A stretch of DNA of 64,000 nucleotides. Source: Symbiodinium natans (Eukaryota; Sar; Dinophyceae; Suessiales; Symbiodiniaceae). The stretch's first letter is position 1. Every line of letters begins with the position of its first letter. Both the position numbers and the translations under genes were made by a program. The stretch is taken from assembly GCA_905221605.1 (NCBI GenBank), contig CAJNDS010002107.1:62001-126000 (forward strand), read 5' to 3'. Under the pieces are notes generated by a model. It worked only from the letters and a program-made list of their open reading frames with translations. It was not told the origin of the DNA and ran no database searches. Shown piece by piece: positions 45,231-56,330 of this stretch.

Positions 45231-45304
45231 GTGATGGCACCGAAACGCTGAGGCGGCGTATGCGGCGCTGGTACGAGAAGGATGGCTTTGGTTTTGAAGG
45301 GTAG
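45231..45304 (+). CDS. Exon-like island, possibly a terminal exon
   Basis: CAGCGCGCCAG acceptor, then GDGTETLRRRMRRWYEKDGF and GFEG with a TAG at 45302-45304; a GT at 45301-45302 could alternatively be a donor. The WYEKDGFGF string recalls the last strand of GNAT acetyltransferases, but this is too short to assign. Confidence 0.35.
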
Positions 45305-46199
45305 GGCGCGCCTCTTCGAGAGACCTCGGATGCCGGGTTTAGGGTTTAGGGTTTAGGGTTTAGGGTTTAGGGTTTAGGGTTTAGGGTTTAGGGTTTAGGG
45401 TTTAGGGTTTAGGGTTTAGGGATATTCTGGTTTGGAGCACCGGTGGTTGAACGTCCTTCTCCGTAGGTGTGGGGAGACAAATAGCAGCAAAGCACGTAGT
45501 TCTCTACACATGGTCTTGCGGGGATGTACGACGCCTGGAGCATGAGCCCTGTGTCACTGTCAGGGCTTGTTAAGGAACCTTACCATAACTTTGCAGTCTT
45601 AGAGGCACTGAACCCTAAACCCTAAACCCTAAACCCTAAACCCTAAACCCTAAACCCTAAACCCTACACCCTACACCCTAAACCCTACACCCTAAACCCT
45701 AAACCCTAAACCCTAAACCCTAAACCCTAAACCCTAAACCCTGAACCCTGAACCCTGAACCCTGAACCCTGAACCCTGAACCCTAAACCCCAAGCCCTAA
45801 GCCCTAAGCCCTAAGCCCTAAGCCCTAAGCCCGAAGCCCTAAGCCCTAAGCCCTAAGCCCTAAACCCTGAACCCTGAACCCTGAACCCTCAACCCTAAAC
45901 CCTAAACCCTACACCCTAAACCCTAAACCCTAACCCCCCTCCCCCGCAACCGTGAACCCTCAACTCAACCTCAAGCGCCTGAAAGCCTGGCACCCTTTAA
46001 GCTGAGGCCTTTGAGGCTTAGCATAAGGGCCCCTGAACACCGAACATGCACCCTAAACCCTAAACTCAAAACCCGAAACCCTAAACCCTAAGCCCTAAAC
46101 TCTAAACCCTAAACCTTACACCCTAAACCCTCGCGCAGTGCCTGCATGCAGTGGTAAGTGCAGTTGAGCGATTCAGAGGCTACCTCCCTAAGCCCTAAA

Positions 46200-46271
46200 C
46201 CACGCAATGATATGCATCTGTATGTACTTATGCCTGTATGTTTGTAAATAAATATGTAGAAATGTACATGA

Positions 46272-46310
<39 letters not shown>

Positions 46311-46410
46311 ATATACACATGTACACATACATACATTTAGATAGATAGATAGATTGATAAAATACACAGATAGTTAGATAGATAGATATATATATATATA
46401 TACATACTCA
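46200..46410. repeat. (CA)n/(TA)n/(GATA)n microsatellite cluster
   Basis: ACACACACA followed by TATATATATA (46270-46312), then ATAGATAGATAG and a second ATATATATAT run (46340-46402). No gene. Confidence 0.9.
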
Positions 46411-46419
46411 TGTTGTTTG

Positions 46420-48545
46420 AGCCGTTCAACTCCTAAACTTTAACGAGAACTCCCTTGGGAAGGAGATGACGAAGATCGGGAAAGCGGTCGGTGAAGGGCT
46501 TGAAGCATTTCGGCTTCAGGCTTCGCGTTTCGTTTTAGGTTAGGGTTTCGGGTTTAGGGTTTAGGGTCTCGGCTCCTGAGTTCCGGGTTGAGACAATCAT
46601 AAGGTTTTCGTTCGTGTCCCCCCGTTTGTGGGTTTAATCATCGTTTATCGGTTGATTGCGGGGTTTTGACTCCGGTAGGAAGGCTCTGGTTTTAACTCCC
46701 TGTCGTGCTGCAAGAAAAGCTAGGATGCCGCGTGGCGCCACCTTTCTTTTTTTGGGGGGGGGGGGGGAGGGGGGGAGGGGTTTAGGGTCCCTGATCAAGC
46801 CCTTAAAGCAAAATTGGGCGCCCTGTTTTTAGTCCTAGGTTACTGGGCAACCTAGCCACTACTTAACGTGTGTGTCAAAACATGTACCAGCCTTTTCATT
46901 GAACATAAGCTTTGAATTCTTATTCAACCCTAAACCCTAAACCCCAAACCCTCGCTGATGTTGTTTCAGAAAGAACCCGGGGGGTGGAAGGGAGGGTGGT
47001 GCTAAAGGGTGCAGGTCTTTCCCCAAATCAGTGCCCTTACCCCCCCCCCCCCCCCCCCTCCTCCCTTCCAACCCTTGGCCCCTTAAAACTTAACACCCTA
47101 AGCCCCTAAACCCTTAAACCCTAAACCTTAAGCCCGAATTTCCTAAAGCCCCTAAACCGGTATGATGTTGCTGACCTGAAGCACGTAGCCTTTTTATGGG
47201 GCGTTGGTTCCACGAGTTTGGGCCCACTCATCGCGAAGCCCGAAAACGCCTAGGAAGAGAGCTTGAAGGACAAGCACTGGGTCATCGTCTGCTGGCCGGC
47301 AGTGTTTAGGGTGTAGGGTTTAGTTTAGGGTTTAGGGTTCCGTGGGTTTCAAATAAAGAGCCTTGGACGTTCGAGAGATGGAAAGCCCAGGAGTTTTCCG
47401 GAGCCTTTGTTATGGAACTGAGCCGAATAAGGTTTCTGTCTTTTGCCAGCTCACCCTTTGTCATGGTATCTTATTTGAAGACAGGAACACGTGTTTTCAG
47501 AATGGGCATGAGGGCAATTCAGGCGGATTCCCCCGAGCCACGCCCCAGTCCCTTCAGAGGGGCTTCTTTAATAACCCTAAACCCTAAACCCTAAACCCTA
47601 AACCCTAAACCCTAAACCCTAAACCCTAAACACTTTAGTTGGTTCGGAGATCTTCGGACTTTGGGACTTCGACCCCCAGATTCCTTTAAGGACGTTGTCC
47701 TCCCTCCCCCCACTTTTCCCCCATTCAATTCCTCTGAAGCGCGAATCCTCATAAACCCTGAACCCTAACCCAGAAACCCGAAACCCTAAACCCTAAACCC
47801 TAAACCCTAAACCCTAAACCCTAAACCCTAAGCTAAACCCTAAACCCCAAACCCCAAACCCCAAACCCCAAACCGTAAACCCTAAACCCTAAACCACAGT
47901 AAGACCGTAAACTGCACCCTGTAGCCTTGAGAGCCCCCATGACGTTTCCTGCTGCATGCTTCTGCCCTTCTTTAACCCACGTATGATAAATGTGTCTGCA
48001 GTCCCCGTAGGGTTAGGGTTTAGGGTTTAGGGTTTAGGGTTTAGGGTTTAGGGTTTAGGGTTTAGGGTTTAGGGTTTAGGGTTTAGGGTTTAGGGTTTAG
48101 GGTTTAGGGTTTAGTTAGGGTTTAGGGTTCAGGGTTTAGGGTTTTGAGTTTAGGGTTTGGGGTTTAGGGTTTAGGGAACCTTCAACCGTTCTTTGCGTTG
48201 CAAGCTCTCAGCCCTGAAATGGCTCCGAGGCCACCGGCCTCGCGTACGCTTCCGACGGCCTGGTCCTTCTGATCCCCAGCTCCACTAGGGTTTAGGGTTT
48301 AGGGTTAAGCCCCCCAAGCCCTAAACGCCTGGGCTTGAGTTCAGTGTTTGGGGTTTGGGGCCAGGGGGTTGTTCCTGGGCCGGGAGGCTATTTTGAGGAG
48401 TTGAGTCGAGTTCCCTGAGTGTTGCAGGAACCAGATATCATGTGGTTTAGGGTTTAGGGTTTGGGGTTTAGAGTTTAGGGTCTAGGGTCTAGGGTTTAGG
48501 GTCTTGGGGTTTAGGGTTAGGTCTGGTTTGGGGTTTAGGGTTTAG
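46420..48545. repeat. Array-rich stretch, no recognised gene
   Basis: CCCTAAA at about 46926-46950, 47572-47630, 47752-47895 (with a CCCCAAA block); TTTAGGG at 47305-47340, 48008-48175, 48288-48308, 48444-48548. Homopolymer runs occur at 46754-46775 (G) and 47041-47058 (C). The island 47340-47570 has a 74-codon frame without a recognisable domain. Confidence 0.75.
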
Positions 48546-48547
48546 GG

Positions 48548-50118
48548 CGTGTCAGACGGGAGCGCGCTTTGGGAGCGCGCGGTAGTCTGCAGACCTACCC
48601 ACCCCAAGACCGCCCACTTACAACTCTCAAGGAGTTAAGACCTTTTATTTTTTTACAAAGCATCACATGAGTCAGCACTCACACCCTTTTTGGGGATTTC
48701 CACAAGGTGCGTGGACCAGGCGCAAAGCTGCAGCAGACGGAAACGAGGCAGGGTCCGTGAAGACAGCTTGGGTTGGCGCGAAGGGGCTAAGGGATGGGCC
48801 AGGAACAGAGAAAGGCAGCGAGGCTTGGTTGGCGTGAAGGGGCTCCAGCCAGGAAGAACACACAGTGAACAGCTTGGGTTAACCAAAAAAACCACGAAAA
48901 CAAGGCTGGTAGATTGGCTTGGCGCGAACGGGGTAAGGTGGGGTGCCGAACCAGGGTCAGGACCAGGCACAAAGTTGCAGCAAACGGAAGCGAGGCGATT
49001 GGGTTGGCGGGAAGGGGCGAAAGCCAGAGGGAGAGCCCCGAAACAGGACACAAACTGGTGCGCGGACAGCTTGGCTTGGCGCAAGGGGGTAGATGACTCG
49101 AACAGGCCAGAGGCCAGGGCCAGGGCCGCAAAACTAGTCAGGACAGAGGGTCAGGGTCAGGGTCAAGCAGGGGCCAGGGCCAGGGCCAGGGCCAGGGCCA
49201 GGGCCAGGCCAAGGGCCAGGAGGGCCAGTCAGGGTCAGGGGCAGGGTCAGGGCCAGGGCCAGGGCCAGCACCAGGAGGAGGGCCAGGCCAGAACAGGTCC
49301 AAGGGCCCAAAGCCAGGGTGAACTGGTGCGCGGACAGCTTGGCTTGGCGCAAGGGGGTAAGATGACTCGAACAGGCCAGAGGCCACGGCCAGGGCCGCAA
49401 AACTCGTCAGAGGGCCAGGGCCAGCACCACAGGGACAGGGTCAGGGCCAGGGCGGGGGTCAGGGCCAGGGCCAGCGCCAGACCCACAAGTAAGAGGGCCA
49501 GGGCCAGGGCCAGGGCCAGGGCCAGGGCCAGGCCCAGGGCCAGCACCAGGCCAGGCCCAGGCCAGGGCCAGGACGAGGGTCAGGGTCAGGGCCAGGGCCA
49601 CCAGGGCCAAGGGCCAGGGGTGCAGGCCCCAGGGTCCAGGGCCAGGGCCAGGGCCAGGGTCCAGCCAGGGCCAGGGCCAGCCAAAGCCAGGGCCAGGGCC
49701 AGGGCCAGGGCCAGGGCCAGGGCCAGGGCCAGGGCCAGGGCCAGGGCCAGGGCCAGGGCCAGGGCCAGGACCAGGGCCAGGGCCCAAAAAGGTTTTTTGG
49801 CCAGAGCCCTGCCTGCCCCAACAAAACGGCCCCTGGTGCCCTCAGCCCAGCGGATGGGGGTGATGGACCAGGAGTCTCAAGGGGCTGTCCAGGGGGCCCT
49901 CCAAGGCAGGACCCAACCATGTGCGCGGACAGCTTGGGGTTTAGGGTAATATAATATAATACAGTGACAACTGCTGACTCGGCTTGTGCCTGCCTGGAGG
50001 GTAAGCCAGCCTGGAGGCCAGCTCGGTCGCCCGCCTGGGGCTCCCTCACAGGGTCTCACTGAGCGCTCGACCAGCGCCCGCCTACCCCAAAAGACAAGAG
50101 AGTGGGGTGGCGGGCGGG
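48548..50118. mobile_element. Third hairpin-ended element with GGCCAG core
   Basis: The left end has GAGCGCGC TTTGG GAGCGCGC-type hairpin sequence (48560-48582); the right end (50073-50118) has CGCCCGCCTACCCC paired with GGGGTGGCGGGCG. It too starts and stops within TTTAGGG repeats. The interior has a unit with CAGCTTGGCTTGGCGCAAGG at about 49069 and 49337 (offset 268 bp) plus diverged relatives at 48760-48920, and a long GGCCAG tract. The overall plan resembles the elements at 19.76 and 50.17 kb but the end sequences differ. Confidence 0.45.
49143..49790. repeat. GGCCAG hexanucleotide tract
   Basis: More than 60 units of GGCCAG or GGTCAG, interrupted by short unique segments. All frames read as dipeptide repeats (RA, GP, WP), which explains the 419-codon open frame over 48690-49949. 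Not a gene. Confidence 0.9.
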
Positions 50119-50166
50119 TTTAGGGTTAGGGTTTAGGGTTTAGGGTTTAGGGTTTAGGGTTTAGGG

Positions 50167-50900
50167 TGTGCATGCGAGGTCGCGCGCTCGGGTGTGAAGC
50201 ACCCCGGGCCGCGCGCTCGCGTTGCCCGTACACCCGCCCCGGCCACCCAAACTATTCTCAATTAGGGTTTAGGGTTCACCCCCCCAACCCCCCTCAAGGG
50301 GGGCTTTCACCTCAACCCAAGACGCATTTCAAGCCGTCATCGCCCAGCCCACTTGAGGCTCGAAAGCATGTATTGAGGTTCGAAAAACGCTTGGTGGTAA
50401 CCTCGACCCTGCTCGGGCCGAGGATTCTTGCCCTGTTCGGACCGCCCTGAACACTAAATCATCGTCCAGCCCTCTTGAGGCTCGAAAGCATCTATTGAGG
50501 TTCGAAAAACGCCTGGTGGTAACCTCGACCCTGCTCGGGCCGAGGCTTCTTGCCCTGTTCGGACCGCCTTGAACACTAAATCCAGAGGCCCACGCGTTTC
50601 AATCTGCCATCGCCCAGCCCTCTTGAGGCTCGAAAGCATTATTGAGGTTCGGAAAGCGTCTCGACCCTGTTCGGGCCGAGGCTTCTTGCCCTGTTCGGCC
50701 GCCCGGAACATTAAATCCTGAACGTCTGCAAGCACCTCAAGCCCTGAGGAGGCGACGGGAGTGATTGCTCACAACAGCCCCAAAAATCAACCAGCCTGCC
50801 TGGACGCCCTCGCCGCTCTTTTCGTATGGGCGCTCGGGCTGTGAGCCCTCGGCCAAGCCGTTCGGGGTCTGTCGCTCGACGGAAGCGACCCCTCACTAAG
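50167..50900. mobile_element. Hairpin-ended element, copy 2
   Basis: Left end 50181-50265 and right end 50827-50900 closely match those of 19762-21497, including both hairpins and the CCGGCCACCCAAACTAT and GGGGTCTGTCGCTCGACGGA strings. The interior instead carries three tandem copies of a unit of about 125 bp (TTGAGGCTCGAAAGCAT onward; 50355, 50475, 50620). CAACCAGCCTGCCTGGAC near the right end (50788) is also present in copy 1 (21127). Both flanks are TTTAGGG repeats. Confidence 0.65.
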
Positions 50901-52587
50901 TTTAGGGTTTAGGGTTTAGGGTTTAGGGTTACGCGAGCCTGAAGATCAGGCGAGGCTGGGACGCTGGCAGTCGTGAAGTCCGATTTTCAAAAGGATTCCG
51001 TGAGCTAAAGCTCCCCAACAGCAACCCAGGTCCGACTTGGTCCCTAAACCCTGAACCCTAAGCCCTAAACCCTAAGCCCTAAACCCTAAACCCTAAACCC
51101 TAAACGCTAAACCCTAAACCCTAAACCCTAAACCCTAGACCCTAGACCCTAGACCCTAGACCCTAGATCCTAGACCCTAGACCCTAGACCCTAGACCCTA
51201 GGCCCTAGGCCCTAGGCCCTAGGCCCTAAACCCTAAACCCTAAACCCTCACGACTTCGAAGTCTTCAAGGGGGGATCACAGAATCACGGGGTCACGTGCC
51301 ACCAGGACTTCACGTTGGCTGAGCCTTGGACCTCATGCCGTGACAAGCCACTGCGTTCTCCAAGCTCGAGGAGAGCAAAGATCGCACCCTGGCCGCTGGT
51401 GATACATTCCTCCCCAAGGCTGCCGTCTTTCAGAACGCAAGAAGGCGGTGCTTGGCCCAGGTGCTGCCCATGGTGTGCTTGCTGCTTGCAGGTCTGGGAG
51501 CCCTGAAGGATGGCCGAAGATGATCGAGTGCCAAGCAGTGGCCTCCCTGGACGCCGCGTGGGACGACATTTAGGGTCTAGGGTTTAGGGTTTAGGGTTTA
51601 GGGTTTAGGGCTTGCTTCCAAGTGTGCCGAGGTTCCAGGGTGGGCCAAAGCCACCAACGAGACCTTCAGTGAAAGCGGGGCCGGCCAAGCCTTGAACAAC
51701 TAGCCTCCTAAGCCCTGAACCCCAAACACTAAACCCTAAACCCTAAACCCCTAACCCCTAAACCCTACACCCTAAACCCTAAACCCTAAGCCCTAAGCCC
51801 TAAACCCTAAGCCCTAAACCCTAACCCTTGCCGTAAGGGTTTCGGGAGTACAGTTTGGTTCGGGTGTAGGTGTTCGTGGCTTAAGGATCTGGGGTCATCA
51901 CTGGCGTTTAGTGAAGTGTTGAAGAGTGCATGGTTTCGGTGAGGATGACTTTCAACCCCCTCCATATCATCCACTGACTGCTTCCGAGTATCCCGGGTAT
52001 CCAAGGTGCTGCCAACTTCTTGTCAGCGAAGCTGAAAACGTCAGAGACAGAGAGTCGAGAGGGAGAGAGAGAACTAGAATCGCCATGCCCAACCTAACCC
52101 AAGGACCAACGATGGTATCTTTGCGGAGACGCTGGCCAGCCGGGACCCCGTGATGCACAGTGGGATGAACAGTGGGAGCGGGGCACATGGGTCTTATGTA
52201 GATGTTTCGAGGTTCTGCCTCTTGGTTTCTGCAAGACGCCCCTATCATCCCCCAAACTCCAGGCTGCCCTCGCTTGCTCGCCTAAACCTCTCAACCCTAA
52301 ACCGAAACCGGCTGCGAAGACGTCCATCTCTACCCTGTGCCACCTAAACCTTAAACCCCAAAAGCTTCTTCAAGCCCAAGCCCTGTCCTGTTTTTCGCCC
52401 AGAAGGCAAAAATGCCCCTGTCTTAAGGAGGAAATGTCATACGCACCCTTCTTCCCCGGGAATGATTGAGGGGGACTGGCCTGCGTAGGTGCGGAGAGCA
52501 ACGTCTTGACAGCGTACGACGTCAAAATCCAAGGCACCGGAGTTCCGGCGTCGGGGAAGAGCAGGGAAAGCTCCTCAACCCGAAATG
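50901..52587. repeat. Array-rich stretch
   Basis: TTTAGGG at about 50900-50930 and 51570-51610; CCCTAAA at 51045-51250 (with a CCCTAGA block at 51133-51200 and CCCTAGG at 51196-51228) and 51722-51830. 51840-52560 is largely unique with frames up to 93 codons and no recognisable domain. Confidence 0.75.
51492..51573 (+). CDS. Exon-like island, possibly terminal
   Basis: GCTGCTTGCAG acceptor, then SGSPEGWPKMIECQAVASLD and AAWDDI, ending at a TAG formed by the first telomere-like heptamer (ATTTAGGG). An upstream stretch (51308-51399, reading DFTLAEPWTSCRDKPL) also looks coding. No family is recognised. Confidence 0.3.
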
Positions 52588-52695
52588 CTTGGGATGTTCC
52601 CCCGTATACTAACAGTCCCTAATAGGGACTGCAATAGGGGGAATTATAACCCTATTAAGGATTGTGAGTATAAGGCAAAGGGAGAGCATCCCAAC
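52588..52695. mobile_element. Palindromic MITE-like element, family copy
   Basis: Outer ends CTTGGGATGTTCCCC and GGGAGAGCATCCCAA, inner arms TACTAACAGTCC and a decayed GGATTGTGAGTA, with an AATTATAACCC centre. Same family as 27410-27492, 34612-34713 and 44311-44397. Confidence 0.7.
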
Positions 52696-53034
52696 CATCA
52701 ACCCTCAGCCCTAACCCCGAAACAATCCACCTGTAGCGTTCAGGCAAGTTATCTTGAAAGCCTGCAGCCGTGGGACCATTCGCTCGAGAGTCCGGTTGTT
52801 GCGGTGGTGGACCTATCCCAAAACCCTACACCCTACACCCTAAACCCTATGTACCTTAAACTCTATGTGGCCTGCCCACCTTAAGTTATCGGGTCTATAC
52901 GCTTTAGGGTTTAGGGTTTAAGCCCTATGCCCTGAGCCCTGAACGCTAAGAATCGGTTTCTGCCAAAGCAAGCTCCCGGTTTGGGGCTTAGGGTTTCGGG
53001 ATAGCTTTAGGGTTTAGGGTCTTGGATTTAGGGT

Positions 53035-53442
53035 GTGCATCAGTGTGCTCACGCGAGGAGTACGCCTTGTCTTTTGCTGAGGGGCACACTGCCTATCGCG
53101 TGCTTGCATAGCTTAGTGGCCCCACCGAACTATTCGCAGGGTTTGGGGGCGATTCTAGCTTTTTGGCTACGAGGTCCTAATTCGAGTCAGTTTGTCGTGC
53201 TTCTCTCGCTGCAAATGGACCGTGCCAGGACAAAGCTCGTTCATGTTAAGGCCGCGCGACCCGCCTCGGCCGGGGCGTGCCCAGTTTGCAACCCAAACCG
53301 GAGCCGGGTGAGGGCAAAGGTGCTGATAGAATCAGGGCTTGGATGGTCGTTCGAATCTGTTGTAACACGTAAGTTCATGCTTAGAGCAGGCCCCCCAAAT
53401 CTGGGAGCAGTAAAACAAGAAAAGCAAGCAAGCACCGCGTAG
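53035..53442 (+). CDS. Hypothetical ORF between telomere-like arrays
   Basis: A 135-codon open frame without a clear ATG at its start, lying between TTTAGGG arrays at 53005-53035 and 53442-53535. Amino-acid composition is not repeat-driven, but no domain is recognisable and dinoflagellate codon bias is not obvious. It may be chance. Confidence 0.2.
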   Translation: MHQCAHARSTPCLLLRGTLPIACLHSLVAPPNYSQGLGAILAFWLRGPNSSQFVVLLSLQMDRARTKLVHVKAARPASAGACPVCNPNRSRVRAKVLIESGLGWSFESVVTRKFMLRAGPPNLGAVKQEKQASTA

Positions 53443-55545
53443 GGTTCAGGGTTTAGGGTTTAGGGTTTAGGGTTTAGGGTTTAGGGTTTAGGGTTTAGGG
53501 TTTAGGGTTTAGGGTTTAGGGTTTAGGGTTTAGGGTTCGGGTTTCGGGTTTCTGGGTTTCGGATTCGGGTTGAGGGTTGGTATCTGCGAGGCGACCCGCC
53601 GATCGACCTCCTCCACAAGTGGCGGACGGGAGCCAGAGCCGGCGGTGTGAAGTATGGTCGCGCTGCCCGGCAGCTCATTCAAGGGACTCAAGGAGGGAGC
53701 CTTCTTTAAGGGGCCTTAGGCTATTTGGGGGGCTACTTCGGGATGTAGGGGCTGCATAAGGTATATATATATATATATATGTGCCCATATAATATAGTGG
53801 TTAATTATACAGGGGAAAAAGATTACGGGTCCCTTCTAGGGGTCCCTGTGACCCTTAAACCATGGTGCAGAGGTCAAGGTTCGTGCAGGGACCCTTCGCC
53901 CGAACTTCCTTGCATACACGCCGGCCTTGCTGCTGCCAACATCAGTCGCCAGGATGCAGCCCGCAGACCCAAATGGTTTGGGACATGTTGGGATCCGGCC
54001 TTCATTTCGCATGGAAACAACATGGTCTAGCAGAAGCTGTAGTTCGAACGGGTATTTCGGTAGCCTCGAGTATAACAATACAGGGCATTCTGAGGTGATG
54101 AAACTTGGTAGATATTTAGGCTCCTTGTTTTTTTTTCCTGGTTCTTAGTTGGGAAGAAGGGAGTTCAGCATCTCATGTCGCCCTATGTATACCCTCTGAG
54201 GGGATTCTGGGGGTACCTACGTACTTCCCTCACTCCCGACGACGAACCGGTCAGAGTATTGGCGGACCACCGGTGTATTAGAGTTTAGGGTTTAGGGTTT
54301 AGGGTTTAGGGAAGCTCCCAGGTGTGGTGCAGCATGACGAAGCGGACGGGCGCCACGGCGAAGTTGCGGGCGCCTTGACAAAGAAACCCCGAACCCTTTT
54401 AGGGTGTAGTGCTTAGGGTTTAGGGTTTAGGGTTTTTGTGTGTTGCAGCGTCGGACATGACACGTGTTGCAGATTTTCAGGTGAACGGCCGCAGAGACAA
54501 AACAGCAGCCTCTGTAGGGCAGTACGAGCGATTGTGGGCACGTATCAAAGCGGCGAGACACATAGGGACCTTTTGCAGGCTTTGCATGGTTACGGTTAGC
54601 GTTGAGGTCTTTTGGATGATGGGTGTGCTCTTGGCGGTTGCTGTCACTGCTGCCACTAGCCCGAAACCCTAAACCCTAAACCCTTGCTGTCACTAGCATG
54701 GGTCCCGCGTCCCGAGTGCTGATTTTTTCGAGATGGCTGTTGTCCGGTTGTTGTATACCCTGCTGAGTGACTTCGTGTCGGCTCTGCGGGAGCGAGAGGG
54801 ACTACCTAAAACCTAAACTCTAAACCCAGGGGTTTAGAGTTTAGGTTTAGGGTTTAAGGGCACCCAAGCCCTAAACCCTAAACCCCAAACCCTAAACCCT
54901 AAGCCCTAAACCCCAAAGCCCAAACCCCAAACCCTAGCTGCTGAAACGGCAACTCTCGGTCCAAAAAGGTTGTTCCTCCGAACATTCCAAGGGTTGAACA
55001 CCTGGAGGAAGCGTTTTGGTTAGCCGGGTTTAGGGTTTAGGGTTTAGGATTTAGGGTTTAGGGTTTAGGTTTTAGGGTCAGCCACAGGTCCAAGTTCGAA
55101 GGTATTAGGGAACCTTTGGGTACACTCCCCCCCCCCCCCGAACCCCCCTCCCTTAAGAACCAATTGCAGGGCTCCGGGTTTAGGGCGTTTTGGGTTTGGG
55201 TTCAAGTTCCATACAAACAAACTGGGACACAGAGACGCGCACACGCCTTCACCCAAACGTAAAGATACGACCGGCAGGTTTTAAGTTGCGAACAAACCTC
55301 AAAACCCCATACTAACTTATTTATAGGGGTTAGGGTTTAGGGTTTAGGGTTTAGGGTTTAGGGTTTAGGGTTTAGGGTTTAGGGGCTTCAGGGGGGTTCT
55401 TAGGGAACCCTTAAGGGAAGCTTTGGGAGCCTTAGGGACTAGTAGGGGAGTATTAGGGAACCTTGGGTTACATACCCCGCCTCGAACCCCCCTCCCTTAA
55501 GAACCCTTTTCAGAAATGAGGGACTTAGGTGACCTTATATAGTTC
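53443..55545. repeat. Array-rich stretch, no recognised gene
   Basis: TTTAGGG at 53442-53535, 54283-54312, 54413-54436, 55027-55078 and 55327-55385; CCCTAAA at 54660-54685 and 54865-54935. (AT)n at 53763-53780. A dispersed segment, AGGGAACCCTTAAGGGAAGC to CCCCCCTCCCTTAAGAACC, lies at 55398-55510, partly again at 55105-55170 and diverged at 15912-15985. Another, TTCAAGGGACTCAAGGAGGG, at 53676 has relatives at 7437 and 36122. A small exon-like reading (ASDMTRVADFQ, 54448-54480) is noted. Confidence 0.7.
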
Positions 55546-55845
55546 TTTTGTCCACTACGTTCCCAGCATCTTACTAGTATAAGCCCGCCTCAGAAAAGGA
55601 ACTCACGAGTGCGACCGCGATCATGGAATCAATTTTGGGCGTTTTCCGGTTCATGATCATCAAGCGAGCAGCTCACAACAATGTTGCATGCAAGTGAACC
55701 ACTCCTTTCTGCAAACCGCTGAGTCTATCCGAAGACATAAGAGTCGTGATACTTTCATCGGCAGCTGAAGCTCCCAGACGGGGCGGAGAGCTGTTGCACA
55801 TAGCCCCCTCTGCACGGGAAGCTGCAGCCTTCAAAGAAATGACCC
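55546..55845 (-). repeat. Terminal repeat B2 of the retrotransposon
   Basis: 300 bp identical to B1 (55990-56289), offset 444 bp. It begins TTTTGTCCACTACG at the outer (low-coordinate) edge, which marks the 3' end of the element. Confidence 0.9.
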
Positions 55846-55862
55846 CGGGTGGGGGGGCTGGG

Positions 55863-55989
55863 CCTGACTGAAATCCTTGAGATTCCAAGTGCGGCGCCGA
55901 CAACAATCGTACAATCAAGAGTTCCCCCATCCCCAGTTTGCGTCGGGACAGGTCTCTCAGCAAAAGCTACGTTGCATCGCAAAGGACAA
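55863..55989 (-). repeat. Repeat A2 of the retrotransposon
   Basis: Its first 103 bp (55863-55965) are identical to A1 at 63898-64000; the remaining 24 bp (GCTACGTTGCATCGCAAAGG onward) predict the missing outer end of A1. Confidence 0.88.
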
Positions 55990-56289
55990 TTTTGTCCACT
56001 ACGTTCCCAGCATCTTACTAGTATAAGCCCGCCTCAGAAAAGGAACTCACGAGTGCGACCGCGATCATGGAATCAATTTTGGGCGTTTTCCGGTTCATGA
56101 TCATCAAGCGAGCAGCTCACAACAATGTTGCATGCAAGTGAACCACTCCTTTCTGCAAACCGCTGAGTCTATCCGAAGACATAAGAGTCGTGATACTTTC
56201 ATCGGCAGCTGAAGCTCCCAGACGGGGCGGAGAGCTGTTGCACATAGCCCCCTCTGCACGGGAAGCTGCAGCCTTCAAAGAAATGACCC
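55990..56289 (-). repeat. Internal repeat B1 of the retrotransposon
   Basis: 300 bp identical to B2, lying directly after the last ORF and directly abutting A2. Confidence 0.9.
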
Positions 56290-56330
56290 ACATCCACTCG
56301 TGCCCCGAACTCCGCTCAGCAGTTGCGTAA

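Larger units (their letters stand above)
44035..46180. repeat. Array-rich stretch
   Basis: TTTAGGG at about 44035-44090, 44125-44165 and 45335-45422; CCCTAAA at 44695-44897 and 45608-45935. The last array is a patchwork of blocks homogenised to CCCTACA, CCCTGAA and CCCTAAG. No gene is recognised other than the exon-like island at 45231-45304. Confidence 0.8.

Noticed and set aside
48690..49949. 419-codon open frame on the + strand
   Set aside because: It encodes almost only RA/RQ dipeptides from GGCCAG repeats and is mirrored by equally long frames on the other strand.
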